A stretch of DNA of 64,000 nt from Apodospora peruviana (Eukaryota; Ascomycota; Sordariomycetes; Sordariales; Lasiosphaeriaceae), in contig JAUEDM010000002.1 in NCBI GenBank assembly GCA_033439685.1, positions 2,356,001 through 2,420,000 on the forward strand, given 5' to 3'. Positions 33,350 through 45,360 of the stretch are shown here, in pieces. The translations under genes and the position numbers were made by a program. The stretch's first letter is position 1, and each line of letters begins with the position of its first letter. The notes below the pieces were generated by a model. That model searched no databases, was not told the DNA's origin, and saw nothing but the letters and a program-made list of their open reading frames with translations.

Positions 33350-35694
33350 ATGGGGATGCTCAAAATGGTCTCGTCGCAACCAAACATGGAGAAGTTCCTC
33401 CGCGATTGGCGCCAGGATGCGCTCAACAAAGCCCAGTACGACTCGGCAATCTTCATCGGCGACAAGCTGCTGGCCTTGACAAGTACGTACTGCACATATC
33501 TACTCTCCCGAGAGATCGAGCAACCTAACAAACAGCTCTTGGTATAGAGGACGATAACGACGCCTTCTGGCTTGCCCAGGTCCATTTCGCCGCCGGCAAC
33601 TACACACGCGCCCGCACGCTACTAGCAAAACAGGACCTGATCAACTCGAACCCGTCCTGTCGGTACCTGGCCGCACACTGCCTGATCCGCCAAAACCACT
33701 TCAACGACGCCCTGGCCCTCCTCGGAGAACACAGCCCGACCCATCTCTTCACCAGCAGCAACGCCAAGCGGAAGACGGCGTCGGCCCGGAGCAAGACCAA
33801 CGCCAACGCGCGCGCCGCCACCTCAAACCTCGGTAAGGCGATCGAGGATGATAATGCCGCCGTCGACGAGGAGTCGTCGAATCGGCGCTACGAGGCAGCC
33901 ATGTGCTACCTGCGCGGGCTCTGCTACGCCAAGCAGAACGCATTCGACCGCGCAAAGGAGGCCTACAAGGATGCCCTGCGCATCGACGTGCAGTGTTTTG
34001 AGGCCTTTAGCCAGCTGGTCAAGAACTCGCTCATGTCGCCCGACGAGGAAGACGAGTTCATGGCCGCCCTCGACTTCGGGTCCATCAAGGCGCCCGGCGA
34101 CGACCCGGACATGGAGGACGAGCCGGCCGACTACGTCCACATGCTCTACCAGACCCAGCTGTCCAAGTACCGCAACCCGGGCGCTTTTAATACTGCCATC
34201 GACTCGCTATCGACGCACTACAGTCTCGCCCAAAACGCCGACATAATGCTCGCTCGTGCGGATTTGTTATATACGCAGTGCCGCTTCAAGGACGCCCTGG
34301 CCATCACTGAGGCCATCCTCGACGACGACAATTATAACTTCTCCGTCTACCCAGTCCATCTGGCCTGCCTGTACGAGCTGCGCAAGACCAACGTGCTTTT
34401 TCTGATCGCGCACGAGCTGGCCGACACCCATCCGGACGAGCCGTGCACATGGCTCGCAGTCGGCATCTACTACTTTGCGACAAACAAAATAGCCGAGGCC
34501 CGGCGCTTTTTCAGTAAAGCCAGCATGATGGACGCCAACTTTGGTCCCGCCTGGATCGGCTTCGCGCACACTTTCGCAGCCGAGGGCGAGCACGACCAGG
34601 CCGTGACGGCCTACTCTACGGCCGCGCGCCTGTTCACGGGCACGCACCTCCCTCAAGTCTTTTTGGGGATGCAGAACCACGCCATGAACAACATGACAGC
34701 AGCAGAAGAGTTTTTGAAGACGGCCTACTCGCTCTGCCGGACGGACCCGCTATTGTTGAATGAGATGGGTATTGTGCTGTATCATCAGAACCGGCTCGAC
34801 GCGGCCGCGCACATGTTTACAGCTGCGCTGCAGATCGCCGACGATATGGATTCGGACCCGCACGCCTGGCTGGGCGCGCGCACGAACCTGGGGCATACGT
34901 ACAGGCGGCTGCGCGCGCACGACGCCGCGATTGAGCAGTTCGACCGGGTGTTGAGGGATGGCGGGAAGAACGCGGCCGTTTTTGCGGCCAAGGGGTTGAT
35001 CTTTTTGGATAAGGGGGAGCCGGACGAGGCGGTCAGGGTGCTGCATGAGGCGCTGGCGATACACCCGCAGGACCCGATCGCTACGGAGTTGCTGAGTAAA
35101 GCGCTGGATGAGTCGGCTGCGGGGGAGATTGATTTGGTTTTGGCGGAGGGGATGGAGCAGACTGGGAATACTAGTGCTTCTTCTCCGAGGACTGCTGCAA
35201 GACAACAGAAGAGTTTTAGTGATGGCGCAGCAGATGTTGGGGGAGATGCTGGTGCTGTCGGTGAGGAAGTGGACGAGGGGGAGGATTATGATCAAGAAGA
35301 GGAGGATGAGGGTTACGAGGAGAGAGTAGTCACGGCGGGGCTAGAGAGGTTCGAGGTTGATTTGAGGGCGAGGAAGAATGCGGCAGCGGCAGCGCGGGGG
35401 AGTACTAGTAGGTTGGGCGCGAGTAGGGGTTTGAACTCCGCAGCAGCAGTTGGAAAGGGTGGTGGTGGTAAGGGAAACAATAAGGGAAAGGGAACAGATG
35501 CTGCTGCTGGGTCCGACGACTCCTCTATACATATGCCGGGCCGGAGTATGTCTGGTATGATAGGGAGAGGAGCAGCAGCACCCGGAGGTCGACTATCAGG
35601 GTTCCAGAGGAGGAGCCACAGGCTTGGCGGCGGCGGCGGTGGTGCTGGTGGTGGTGCAGGACAGATAGGGGAGATGGAGATGAGCGACGAGTGA
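33350..35694 (+). CDS. CDC16: Anaphase-promoting complex subunit Cdc16/Apc6
   Basis: Join 33350-33482, 33548-35694; 759 residues. A TPR scaffold of the anaphase-promoting complex, the ubiquitin ligase that triggers anaphase. The N-terminal pair of repeats spans the intron: YDSAIFIGDKLLALT joins KDDNDAFWLAQVHFAAGNY, splitting a Lys codon. Later TPRs include MCYLRGLCYAKQNAFDRAKE, ADLLYTQCRFKDALAITEAI, CTWLAVGIYYFATNKIAEAR, FGPAWIGFAHTFAAEGEHDQ and LNEMGIVLYHQNRLDAAAHM, in Cut9/Cdc16 order. The last about 190 residues are acidic and then Gly/Ser/Arg-rich, longer than in yeast. ATG at 33350 is the first in-frame one after a GTG-headed extension; Met at 33356 or 33365 are alternatives. Confidence 0.92.
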
Positions 35695-36232
35695 GGGACG
35701 GGTTTTGGTATTGATGCTTGCCTGCCGATTATCATCTTGGCGGGATAATCATAAAGGGGCTTACTTGGTGATATGAACCAAAAAGCTTGGCTTGGTTGGG
35801 GTTGGTTGGTTGGTTGGTTGTTTTGCTGGGCTATTGGGAGGAGTTGGGGTTGGATCATCATTGTTAATTTTTTGTTCCTTTTTTATGGTGTGTGTTAAAA
35901 GCAGTATGTCTTTTGTTTTCTTCTTTTCCTTTCTTTAACTGGTATGTATGCATTCATAGGAAGGCTAGGACTGGACGTGTATGAGGTTAGAGGGAGAGAG
36001 AGAGGGAGGAGGAGGAGCTTGGATAAGGTGACCGCGGTATTGCTGGCAGTGGCATTAGGTACAGGCATAGGCATAGCAACGGCGTTGAGAGAGTTAGAGT
36101 ACGTGAGATGGATACAGGCAAATTTTAATTCAAACCCACAATTAAGGTAGGTGTCTATTCATTGCGCCAATTATGGTGAACTGACTACCACCTTACCTAC
36201 CTAGGGGAGGTATTTATCTAGTTATACTCTTA
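35695..36232. other. Convergent intergenic region, no gene seen
   Basis: Between the 3' ends of CDC16 and SEC39. It contains a GGTT tandem repeat at about 35804-35820, a GA-rich run near 35990-36015, and CCTTACCTACCTAGGGGAGG at 36192-36211. Confidence 0.6.
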
Positions 36233-39164
36233 TTACTTGTCCCCCGGCGCCGCAGGCGCATTGATCAACCAGCCTACACCCGAGACGAGCGACCCCATGG
36301 CCGCCTCCCTAAGCTGATCCCGCTTTCTCGTCCTTTTCGGCTGCTGACCGCCATGATCTTCGGCATCGCTCGAGACGACCGACTGGTGGTCGAGACTATT
36401 TCTCCCTTGTTGATTCTGGTGGGAAGGGGCAGTGAAAGAAATCGAGCGCTGTAGGCCTGAGAGCGCGCTGAGGTTCTTTTGCGCAGACAAAACGCTCGTC
36501 CTGGTCAAGTCGAACAGTGACATGGGCGCTTCTTCCGTCCGCTGCTGCTGACGGCGGGAGGACTGCTGCGAAGGCTTCGTTGCTGACGTCGGAGGTGTGA
36601 CGAGGGTGGACGAGGAGTTGTTGAAGGTGCCCGGCATACTGACTTGGTGGATGCTATCACCGGCCGAGTCCCACGCGTCTTCCTGCTCAGCCTCGGCCTT
36701 GATGGCCGCGTCGAGCTCTTCCTCCGCGCGGCGGAAAGCATTGAGGATCTCCTGCAGGGTGGGCGACGGGGCGATGCGCAGAGCGGTCGAGAGGCACTCG
36801 ATGCGCTGCTCGAGGTGGCGGATCTCAAAGTTGGCGCTGGCGGTGCCGATGTGCGTCGGCTGGACAGTGCGGGCCGTCCGGCGATATTTCCCGGCCTGCA
36901 AGGCGGCTTTCCATGAATACTCGTCTACGATCCCGGACTGTTCTGGCTGCTTGATCGCCGAGAGCCGATTGAGCACGTAAGAATAGGCCGTCTCGAAGTC
37001 GTCTTCCGTCAGGGCAGCGTCAATACACAGCGCGGTGACGCGTCTCTTGGCGATGAAGAGCTGTTCCGCCTCTGCCTCATCCCCGGAATGAGTAACGGCG
37101 TGACCGCCACCAACGGTTGTTTTTTCTTTGGCCGTCAGTCCGGCTTTGACCATAAGCGCTCCAAGGTCAAGGAGATCGTGAACCCTGGTATAGCTCTTTG
37201 GGTTCTGTTCGAGGATCTTCCCAATGATGGATATCGGATCTGTGTGGATCCGTAACACTACGGGAGTAAAGGGCTCGCCCTGCTTTAGTACCAAGCGATA
37301 CTCGCTAAGAGCATGCGTTGCCTGAAGAAGGGCTTCGAGCCGTTGCCTAGCGCGCATGGATACATCAATGGTCTTGGGGAACGCCTTGATTCTATGGAGA
37401 TGTCAGCGAAGATGCTGCATTGTTAGTTTCAAATGGGCTTACATATCATCACACTTCTTGAGCCCACCACGAGTGCGGTTGGCATTCGAAGCGTTGTCAT
37501 ATGCTGTCATGGCGGTAGCCAATATGGTATCCTGCAGAACTTTCTTCGCCAACGGTTGATCGGGCGAGTCTTCGTATATAGATCTTGCAAGCGTATATCC
37601 TATATCTTGTCAGCCACGCCCTATGGTGATAGTCCGTAGTCTCACACTCACGAGTATTAGCGAGGAAAGCCTTTAGCATCTCGACCTCTAGAAACTCTCT
37701 TTTGAGCTGACCAAATACTCCCTTGCTGAGGGAGTCTGAAGCGGTAGAGTCATCCTCTGCAACCCAGTCCCGTAGCCATAGTATCTCGTTCCTTGCCTTG
37801 ATCCAGAACCTATCATCTGTTTTTGGGCCGTGATTTGTCAAGGCATGGATAAGTTTGGTTGCTTCTGCCTTCTGTTCCCGCTCGTCCTGGAGCAGTGCAA
37901 GCTCGCCGGCTTTTCGGAGGGAACACGGACACCCGGATCTTGTCAGAATAAACGCACTTAAGATAATAGCTTGTAAGAAGCTGGTCGATGTTGCGGTAGG
38001 CGAGGTTAGCGGATTTACCAAGTCTAACAAATCGTTACGCATGTAGGTTGCGTTCCTAGGAGACGCTACGGCACCGTCATTCTGCGCCGCAAGGGGGGGC
38101 AACATAGCTGCTGCGGTATGTAATGGAGATATTGGATCCTGGCCTAAGAGATTGGCAGTTCTGGTGACGATGCTGTATGCGCCTTCCAGCGCCTCAATTG
38201 AAGCCTCGGGGATGAGGTACGCAGACGCCAGGGCGGCCTGAGCGTACGTCTGGACAAGATAGTCCTGTTCACTGTTGTTCAACCACATGTCACCCCAACC
38301 ACCAAGGTCAATGTCTTTTGGCCCATCCCATTGCTCGACGGCGTTGACGACAATTCTCCATGATTTCGAAGCTTGCCCGGTAAGCCATCGCAAAACATAC
38401 TCCCATCCAGGACATGAAGCATCTTCTGTTTCACTCAGCGTCGCCTGTTCGCTAGAGGCCGGACTGAGTTTCCTCCCTTTCCACCTCCTTTCATTCATCA
38501 ACCAGGGTCCAATCAAGCCCTTCAATTCGCGTCCAACAAAGGGGAGATCTTCCTCCCGAGCGCCAGTCTGTGACAATAGGAGGCTGGCAGCAACATTGTC
38601 CGGTAACTGCTGGAAGGCATGTAGAGTGTATGAGATTGGGTGGTGAGGGTGATATTCGCAGTTTCGCCTTAGCAGTGGCAGTATGCTGGAGACCATCAAG
38701 GTCCTTATGCAGGGTGAGTGGTCTAGGAAGGGGCTCAAGAGCCCAGGTAGCTCATCAAGCAAGCCGGCTTCCTCATCCACTCTGTACGCCCTGCGTAGGA
38801 GGAAGAGCGTCGTCGCGTCCTCAGCACCCCCTCCAGGAGCTTCCGGAACATTCAAAGGCAGGAGGCGAAGCTTCTTAACCTTGGTCCTGGCGTCATCTTC
38901 CGTCAGACCCTCAACGGCCGAGCAGTCAATTTCATTTGTGCCAGGGTCGGGGAAGGCGCCGCTGTCGACCTGCTGAACAAAAGCAACATATTTGGCCGAT
39001 CGCAGGGTTTCTGGGAGGTAGGTGAGGATGATGCGCAGTAGAAGTTCCTTGCGGAGAATTGCGCCATGGCGAGCAGCGAGTGCAGTCAAGCTAACGATGT
39101 CGGCCTTGACGGCGAGGTGCACTGCCAGCAGAACGAGCTTTGGAGGGGAGAGGAGCAAAGACAT
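36233..39164 (-). CDS. SEC39: Sec39, Dsl1 tethering complex subunit
   Basis: Complement join 36233-37391, 37443-37599, 37652-39164; 942 residues. Sec39 (NBAS relative) is part of the ER-resident Dsl1 complex that tethers Golgi-derived COPI vesicles. The Sec39 domain opens with SPPKLVLLAVHLAVKADIVS and RHGAILRKELLLRIILTYLP, and continues with DHSPCIRTLMVSSILPLLRR. Exon 2 supplies RYTLARSIYEDSPDQ and the conserved TAMTAYDNASNANRTRGGLK, and exon 3 continues KAFPKTIDVSMRARQRLEAL. Introns of 52 and 51 nt keep frame (phases 1 and 2). The C-terminal 130 residues are disordered and end INAPAAPGDK. ATTACAG lies 9 nt before the start, so an upstream noncoding or short coding exon is possible. Divergent from NDUFS5, 452 bp apart. 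Confidence 0.88.
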
Positions 39165-39616
39165 CGCGACGCCCTGTAATCATTCAATATTCGGTAGGGA
39201 GGACGCGTGCTTCATATCGGGTCGGCGGGCGCAGGTGTCGCGGAGCTATATGGGCTGGGCTAACAAGGTGTATGGCGGGATGATGAACACATCGACACCT
39301 GTTATGGAGCTTTTACAGGGTACGGCTTCTCGTCTCGTCTTTTTGAGTGGGTCCCGAATGGGGCCGGGTCGCTGCCCGATGACGAGTTGGAGGCTGGAGC
39401 TGCGAGTACGTGTGGCTTGACCGGCCGAGTAATTGTGGCGCATAGTTACGGAGTACAGCCGCCTCTCACTCTGGGTGGACGAAGCTCCAAGCTCCATTTC
39501 GACCTCGCATTCAACACGGAGCCCAAGTCCCGCCTTCGACGACAACACTCGCGACGTCCACACATCACATCTTTCGCCCACAACACCAATCGGCTTCCAC
39601 GACCACAAAACCCGTC
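39165..39616. promoter_or_regulatory. Shared upstream region SEC39/NDUFS5
   Basis: 452 bp between divergent starts. No individual element is convincing. Confidence 0.5.
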
Positions 39617-40081
39617 ATGGCGTCAGGATACGGCTTGCACGGGGGTGCGTACATGCAAAATGATTTCTCAATGGCTTCGTTGCAATGATATGACGCTGAC
39701 ATGGTCTCGCAGGTCCGGGGCGGTGCTTTCCCTTTTGGCAAGAGCTGCTAGCATGCTATGTCGTCAATTCGAACGCAGACGACGACTCGGGGAAGCAGAA
39801 GTGTGGTTTGGCGTTGGAGGATTATTATGAGTGCTTGCACCACAAGAAAGAGGTTCGATATCGCAGCTGCGGCATCTCGCATGGCGCACCACACACGACC
39901 GGCGACACGGGCTAACGAATCCAAATCTACACAGGCTGCGAGAGTCAAGGCGCTGCAGGCCGCGTACAGGAAGGCCGAGGCCGAGAGATCAAGGGAAAGC
40001 GCCCCGACAGCAGGACAGATACGAAACCTGGGGCTTCTAAACAAAGATGACGACACAGCAAAGGTGCTAGGCGCAAGGTAA
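39617..40081 (+). CDS. Complex I 15 kDa subunit (NDUFS5-type)
   Basis: Join 39617-39644, 39713-39852, 39935-40081; 104 residues. Accessory subunit of mitochondrial NADH:ubiquinone oxidoreductase on the intermembrane-space side. It has the twin CX9C signature expected for Mia40-dependent import: CFPFWQELLAC and CGLALEDYYEC. The start MASGYGLHGGPGRCFPFWQE and the basic helix AARVKALQAAYRKAEAERS fit the family. Exon 1 is only 28 nt. Intron 2 has an unusual GTTCGA donor but ends in a good CTAAC branch and ACAG acceptor. The presence of complex I fits a filamentous fungus and excludes Saccharomyces-type yeasts. Confidence 0.9.
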
Positions 40082-40664
40082 TCTAGGGCTATAGAAAATG
40101 GGGGTCGAGGTTGTGGTGTGGCCCGTTTACCGCTTTCCACTTCCCGTTCTGCCTTGCTTTGTGTATGTTTCGTTGTGACGTTTTTTCGGGTTCGGGGCAG
40201 CATGGCTGGGGATAGAAGTGATGATGATGGCGGCGACGGATGTGTTGGCAGCTTGTCAATAAGTACAATGGATCGCATTTTCAAGCTCTCAAACACGGTT
40301 GTGGTGCCTTGGGTTGTATGACCAGCGTCATTTGCTACTGGGAATGTCTGCTGCCGGCTGGCAGTGGCAGTCAGGACGACCTGCTCGCCGCCAACCGTAG
40401 GCAGGATAGGTACCTTGAGAAAAGGACTAAGGTGGCCCACTGCAAGAGATGTCATCCGATATACTTGAATGACCCGAGGCGGAAGGTGGGTGGAGGTCGT
40501 CGGTTGTGAATGGTGCCTTCCCATACTTCCTGCCCCGCGGCCAGTCACCAGTCGCCAATCGGTGCTTCCCTGATCTTTTGGCATCTCTCGAACATCTCTC
40601 CTTCAAAAGATTCCAACTTTTTCCCGGATCACCGAACTACCTGCACATTGCCATAGCAACCAAG
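40082..40664. other. Intergenic, promoter of next gene
   Basis: Between NDUFS5 and the unrecognised gene. The frame of the downstream gene is open back to an ATG at 40506, so a 53-residue longer N-terminus cannot be excluded. Confidence 0.5.
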
Positions 40665-42924
40665 ATGCCGTGCCTTCGTGGTATTGAGGTATTTCTGACC
40701 ACCAAGCCTGAGGACAAGCAGATAGACGAGTATCCTCATCCGGACGGCTCGTCGGCACACCTCCTCATTGGCGGTGACTTTCACAAGATCAGCCCGTCCA
40801 GACCGGACCAGTTGCTGAATTCGTCGCCGAGACCGGAAGCAAGGAGCTTTCCAAAGTCGAGCCCGACGATCTCGGTCTACATACAGTCGGTACCAGGCTT
40901 CCCCTTTGCCATCAACTATTGCGTCAATCAAGAACCCCCGCCGCCTTGCAAGCATGTATTCTTCAAACTGTACATGAACGGCCGACAAATCGCGTCGTGG
41001 GGCATCGAGCCAGCAGTCCGATCAAAGGGGAAAGTCGTCAAGTCGCTTTGGGCCCCGGGCTTGCAGTATAACGACCAGCTCGGGATCGAGGAGAGGAACT
41101 TTGTTTTCCTCCCAGACCAAGAGAGCAAGTCGGTTGCCGAAGAAGGAGGACTAATTGAGATCCAGGTGTTCAGGGCCAAGAACAGGAGAGCGCGAGCACC
41201 CAAACTGGAAGAGTTTCGCCACCAGGAAAACTACGGAATAGCGTGAGTTAACTGCATTCATCTTCGAGGGCAAAGTCATGTTTTTGGTGATTTTTACCCC
41301 CTGACGCTAGGCTGACTGACTTACTATCAGAGCTCCAAGCATCGGCCTTTTAGACCGGCCCCAGGAGGCATGCTTCTTTGACTGGCACCTGATAGATGCC
41401 AAAGACAATCCTTTTGTTTCTTTCAGGTTTCACTATCGGTCCTTGAACAATCTACGGCAGTTAAATCTCATCCCATCAAGCGTATTCGGACTCCGGTCAT
41501 CAACTTTCGGCCAAGTTCCCCGTGGCGAGAGCCCAAAGTCTAGCCTAAGATGTGACACAGATGGGTCAGATGCCCACGAGCAGCCGGATTACAGTTTGTC
41601 AACTAATATGGACGGATCATCGGACGAAGCTGTCTTTCATAATGACATTGAGGCCCAAGACAAGACGACGACGGCTACAGAGATCCAAGACCAGGGCCGG
41701 CCTGCAGAATTCTTACCCAAGAACCCACCAGAGATCTTTCCATTTTTGCCATCAAATTCGGTCATTCCCCAGCCAAGTAAAGCGCTGAGAGACGGATACA
41801 GAGAATCTTACCTACAGCGCCCTTTACCCGAACTACCCTTGCACATCCTGAACGACGAGCGGACGACTGATTGCTTGAGCTTGAGACGGGCATCAGGTTC
41901 CTCTGCCTCAGAGTCGTCAAGTTTTTCCATAGCCTCTTCTCTCGCTAGATCTCTCGAAGAGGCATCCTTTGAATACACTGCGCTTGAAATTGGTATAGCA
42001 CAGGTTGTGCACCTTCGGCAGCCGTCCGCTACACCCAAAAACCTCCGCATATACAATAAAGACCAGCAAGAAAACGAAGGAGGCAGCCACGATGATCCCC
42101 AACGGCTGGTAGCAGATTGTTCTCTCTCAGACTATGAGACATCACCGCCCTCGACCGACGATTCAGACTCCGAGGTGGTCATGTCACCGAAGAGCTACAT
42201 CCCTACGACCGGGAGCAGCTTCGAAATTGGCGTGGATCGGTTTTCACCTTCACGCCAGCAGGCACATCAAGCGGAAGAACAGCAAAGACAGTCATGGAGA
42301 TCGTCTAGGATAACTAGCTTTCCGAACTTCAGTCTTCCCTTGCGCACTTCATACTCGGAGCGCGACGACCTGTCTGGGCCGCTGAGGGTCGCAACTTCAA
42401 CTAACAACAAGTCAACTTTAGCAACATCGGACAAGTACAGTGTTCCCATGCCTTCGTCGCTCTCTGAACGCGATCTTTCTGGTGGTGGTCCTCATGCTGT
42501 GCCGACAAATACAATCAAGGTCTCTGAGGCAGAGTGGATGAGCAGCCGCACACCATCGCCGGTTCTGAACCGGCGAAGAGATGTGGCCGCCGTTGGAGCA
42601 GGACACAACACTGACACCGTTTGTCACCCTGTTGAGAGAACTGCGACAGTAGTTCCGAGTCATGGAAGTACAGACGGTGACGGTACGTCGACGACTTTTG
42701 GAAGGTTGAAGGGAAAGTTAAGCACCGGGTCGCATATGAAGAGACCTGCTGTGCGGGATGTTTTTACTGCAACACAAGAAGAGGAAATAGCGGTGGTTAA
42801 GTCCGCATCTGCCGTGTCGTCTGGATCGGGTGGCGCGACGATGGTGCAATATCATAAATCTGGGGTGTTGGAGCCCAGAGTGCCTAATGTGGTGTCAGGC
42901 AGCAGAACTGGAAACTGGATCTGA
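40665..42924 (+). CDS. Conserved filamentous-fungal protein, unknown function
   Basis: Join 40665-41242, 41331-42924; 723 residues. I do not recognise a characterised function. The N-terminal 260 residues look folded and conserved: MPCLRGIEVFLTTKPEDKQI, TISVYIQSVPGFPFAINYCV, FKLYMNGRQIASWGIEP, and across the splice site APSIGLLDRPQEACFFDWHL then FVSFRFHYRSLNNLRQLNLI. A beta-rich fold that puts itself next to Cys/Trp positions is suggested, similar in flavour to DUF7918-type fungal domains, but I am not sure of that link. The remaining 460 residues are Ser/Thr-rich and disordered. The 88-nt intron has a GTGAGT donor and ATCAG acceptor and splits an Ala codon. No signal peptide or membrane span. 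Confidence 0.8.
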
Positions 42925-43260
42925 TCTGACTTTTTCCTGTTGTTTGCTTTGCTAGCGTAATATCAAGAAGAATAGTTGTGGGATCATACCTACCAAGGTA
43001 TGGGTGGGCAGAGATGGATTGAGGTTCATGTTAATCTCTTTGCTTTTGTTGATATATAGATACTCCGTGGACGGATTTGGCGTCACATTGTTTGTTTGCC
43101 CTGATATTAATGGACGTTAGACTACCTTCTACGGGTATGAAGCAAGTTTATACTATAAAACAATGTATTATACAAGTGGTAGTAATGCCTAATCTGATAT
43201 ATATGCATGCGAGCAACCAACCAGACAACAGTACACTATTTAACAAGGGGTTTTTGTGAC
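42925..43260. other. Convergent intergenic region, no gene seen
   Basis: 336 bp between two 3' ends; includes CATACCTACCAAGGTATGGG near 42986. Nothing else. Confidence 0.6.
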
Positions 43261-45360
43261 TCATTTCATCCTCGCCAACGCGTCTTCTGCCCGCTCTATA
43301 ATTTCACTCGCCCTCCTCAACTCCTCAGTCAAGGGCCGGTCGTCGCGTTCCTGCTGCTTCTGCGCTCGATCAAGCACCTCGGCAACGCTGGCCTCGCACG
43401 CGCGGACAGCCTTGCGTCCCTCCTCGCGCACCTCGCCCTCCCAAAAGTCTCTGGCCGATTCCCACTTGGTCTGCAGCCGTCTCAGGCTCCAGACAAGACC
43501 CAGCGCAGCTATCGCACCCGATTCGTACGCCCCAAGGGCCGATAGGTACGAGAGCACGCCGAGGGCGCTGGTCAGCGCCATCGTGGTGACGGATTGCAGC
43601 ACAAGTTTCTGTGCTAGCGCCTGCAGGGCCGGCACCGTCTTCTCCTGGAGGTAAGTTCTGGTAAAGGGTATATGGGTGGGCCACATGGCTGTTGCCGCAG
43701 TGGTAGTGGGCTGCTCGGGTACGACTGCATTGCGTTTCTTAGGACTGGTGACGACGCTTGTAGCATCGGGTGAAGGCAGGAGGACCGGGCCAGAAAAGTA
43801 TAGCGAAGAAGACTGGCCGTTGATGGGTGCGTCGTTGTGAGTTATTATTATGGCTTCCTGGACCCGGCCAGCAAGATGGATGATACGCTTTTCTGCGTCA
43901 GGGAGGAAGCGCAGGGCAAGCATGTCTGACGAAAGCATGCCCACGTCATCAACACGCCAGAAGAGCTTCCACCAGTTCATTTTCCTCCAGGGCCGGCTGG
44001 AAAAGGCAGCCTCGAGCTGCTGTTGTAGCTCCTCGTGGGCGTTCTGTGACCACTCTGCCAGTGCCTGGTCCAGACGGGCTACGGATCGGGCCGGCGAGAC
44101 ATTCGCTGTCAGGGATTGGGAGAGCTGGCGCGCCTCCTCTGCGCGGATCGTGGCGCTCGCGTTCTGTAGCAGAGACTGGATTAGCTCGCGGACAGGCACT
44201 TTTGTCTTCACTGCTGATCCATCGTCGCGGCTGGGGGGCAGAACATTGGCACTGAGCCATTCGTCAACGCGGCCCACGTTTGACTCGGTCCATAAAGATT
44301 CGTACTTCATTGCGTTGCCGACATTGGCTCGAAACAGGTCCAGACCCTGATTGGCTGCGTCAATGTTAAGCCCGATAAAGGGACAGCTGGACAAGTCCTC
44401 GCTGCCGCCAAGTTGATTAAAGTTGACAGCTGCCGTGATGGTGTCCCTGCCTTCGAGAATGGGTAGTGAGAGAATCGAGGCGGCCCCCAAGACACCGTCC
44501 CCGACCAAAAGAGCCATGTGGACCGGCGTAGTAATGGGAACAGGATGAGTGGAGCTGGGAGATGCTATGTCCACGGTCGGCACCAGGACGGCATCTTCAA
44601 AGGTGTTTGGCTCACTCAGTTGTGCCAGACCGAGCGTATCGGCCTCCATGAGCAGCATCTCAAGGTTGGCGTCGTTCAGCTTTGGGGACGGGATCTTCAT
44701 CTCAGGTATCATGTGGTCTCTTGCTGTCTCCAACTTGTCGCTCCTGATCCCCTCTTCAGGAGAGTCCGAAGCAGCAGGCCCGACTCGGACTATCAGAGGC
44801 CGCTGCGAGACGTCATGGCCTTCTAATCGCGATTCCCAATCAGCCGCCGGCTGCAACGGGTCCGCCAACACAAGGCGTAGGAGATGTTTTGCGCTGCTCC
44901 CAGGCTGAAGCTCGGAGGAGCCATTGGTTATACCGAGAAAGGCGACCCGCACCGACTCGCGCCCGGGCTGCTGTTTGAGATTGAGCAGGGCAAGTTGGAG
45001 ACGGGAGAGGTTAACGTAATTGGCAGCGTGTGTCTGCAGCTCGAGGAGGGCGCGCTGTAAGTCATTCCGGGGGTCTTCGTCTGGTTGGGGTGACGATGAT
45101 GTCGGTTCGGTCGGTGATGAGGAATCGGTTGACTGGTATCGTCGTAGGGCGCTGCTGCTCGGGGAGTTCTTCCTCGATCGGTATAGCGCCGCCGCTTGTG
45201 CTTGTGGCGTTCCCTTAAATGTTGTTGCCGGAGCATAGTATAGTCTAGACAGGGAACAGAATAGACAAACAGATGATGTCCCGATCTGCCTATATCTGGA
45301 TCGGGGGTTGCCGCCGCGACTCAGCATCAATCTTAACCCCAATGCCCGTGTTGTCGACAT
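43261..45360 (-). CDS. Mitochondrial Mmc1-like protein
   Basis: Single frame of 699 residues from ATG at 45360 (the frame extends further but only with a GTG). The N-terminus MSTTRALGLRLMLSRGGNPR and following Arg/Ser-rich sequence resemble a mitochondrial presequence. The middle contains DPRNDLQRALLELQTHAANY and RVAFLGITNGSS, and a Trp-rich signature PWRKMNWWKLFWRVDDVGML followed by LRFLPDAEKRIIHLAGRVQE. A hydrophobic stretch (about residues 585-650) precedes a coiled-coil C-terminus rich in Glu/Arg. From memory this matches a fungal mitochondrial family called Mmc1, described as dynamin-related without GTPase motifs; I could not check that. A role in inner-membrane organisation is inference. 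Divergent from UBC7. Confidence 0.65.
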   Translation of the reverse strand: MSTTRALGLRLMLSRGGNPRSRYRQIGTSSVCLFCSLSRLYYAPATTFKGTPQAQAAALYRSRKNSPSSSALRRYQSTDSSSPTEPTSSSPQPDEDPRNDLQRALLELQTHAANYVNLSRLQLALLNLKQQPGRESVRVAFLGITNGSSELQPGSSAKHLLRLVLADPLQPAADWESRLEGHDVSQRPLIVRVGPAASDSPEEGIRSDKLETARDHMIPEMKIPSPKLNDANLEMLLMEADTLGLAQLSEPNTFEDAVLVPTVDIASPSSTHPVPITTPVHMALLVGDGVLGAASILSLPILEGRDTITAAVNFNQLGGSEDLSSCPFIGLNIDAANQGLDLFRANVGNAMKYESLWTESNVGRVDEWLSANVLPPSRDDGSAVKTKVPVRELIQSLLQNASATIRAEEARQLSQSLTANVSPARSVARLDQALAEWSQNAHEELQQQLEAAFSSRPWRKMNWWKLFWRVDDVGMLSSDMLALRFLPDAEKRIIHLAGRVQEAIIITHNDAPINGQSSSLYFSGPVLLPSPDATSVVTSPKKRNAVVPEQPTTTAATAMWPTHIPFTRTYLQEKTVPALQALAQKLVLQSVTTMALTSALGVLSYLSALGAYESGAIAALGLVWSLRRLQTKWESARDFWEGEVREEGRKAVRACEASVAEVLDRAQKQQERDDRPLTEELRRASEIIERAEDALARMK

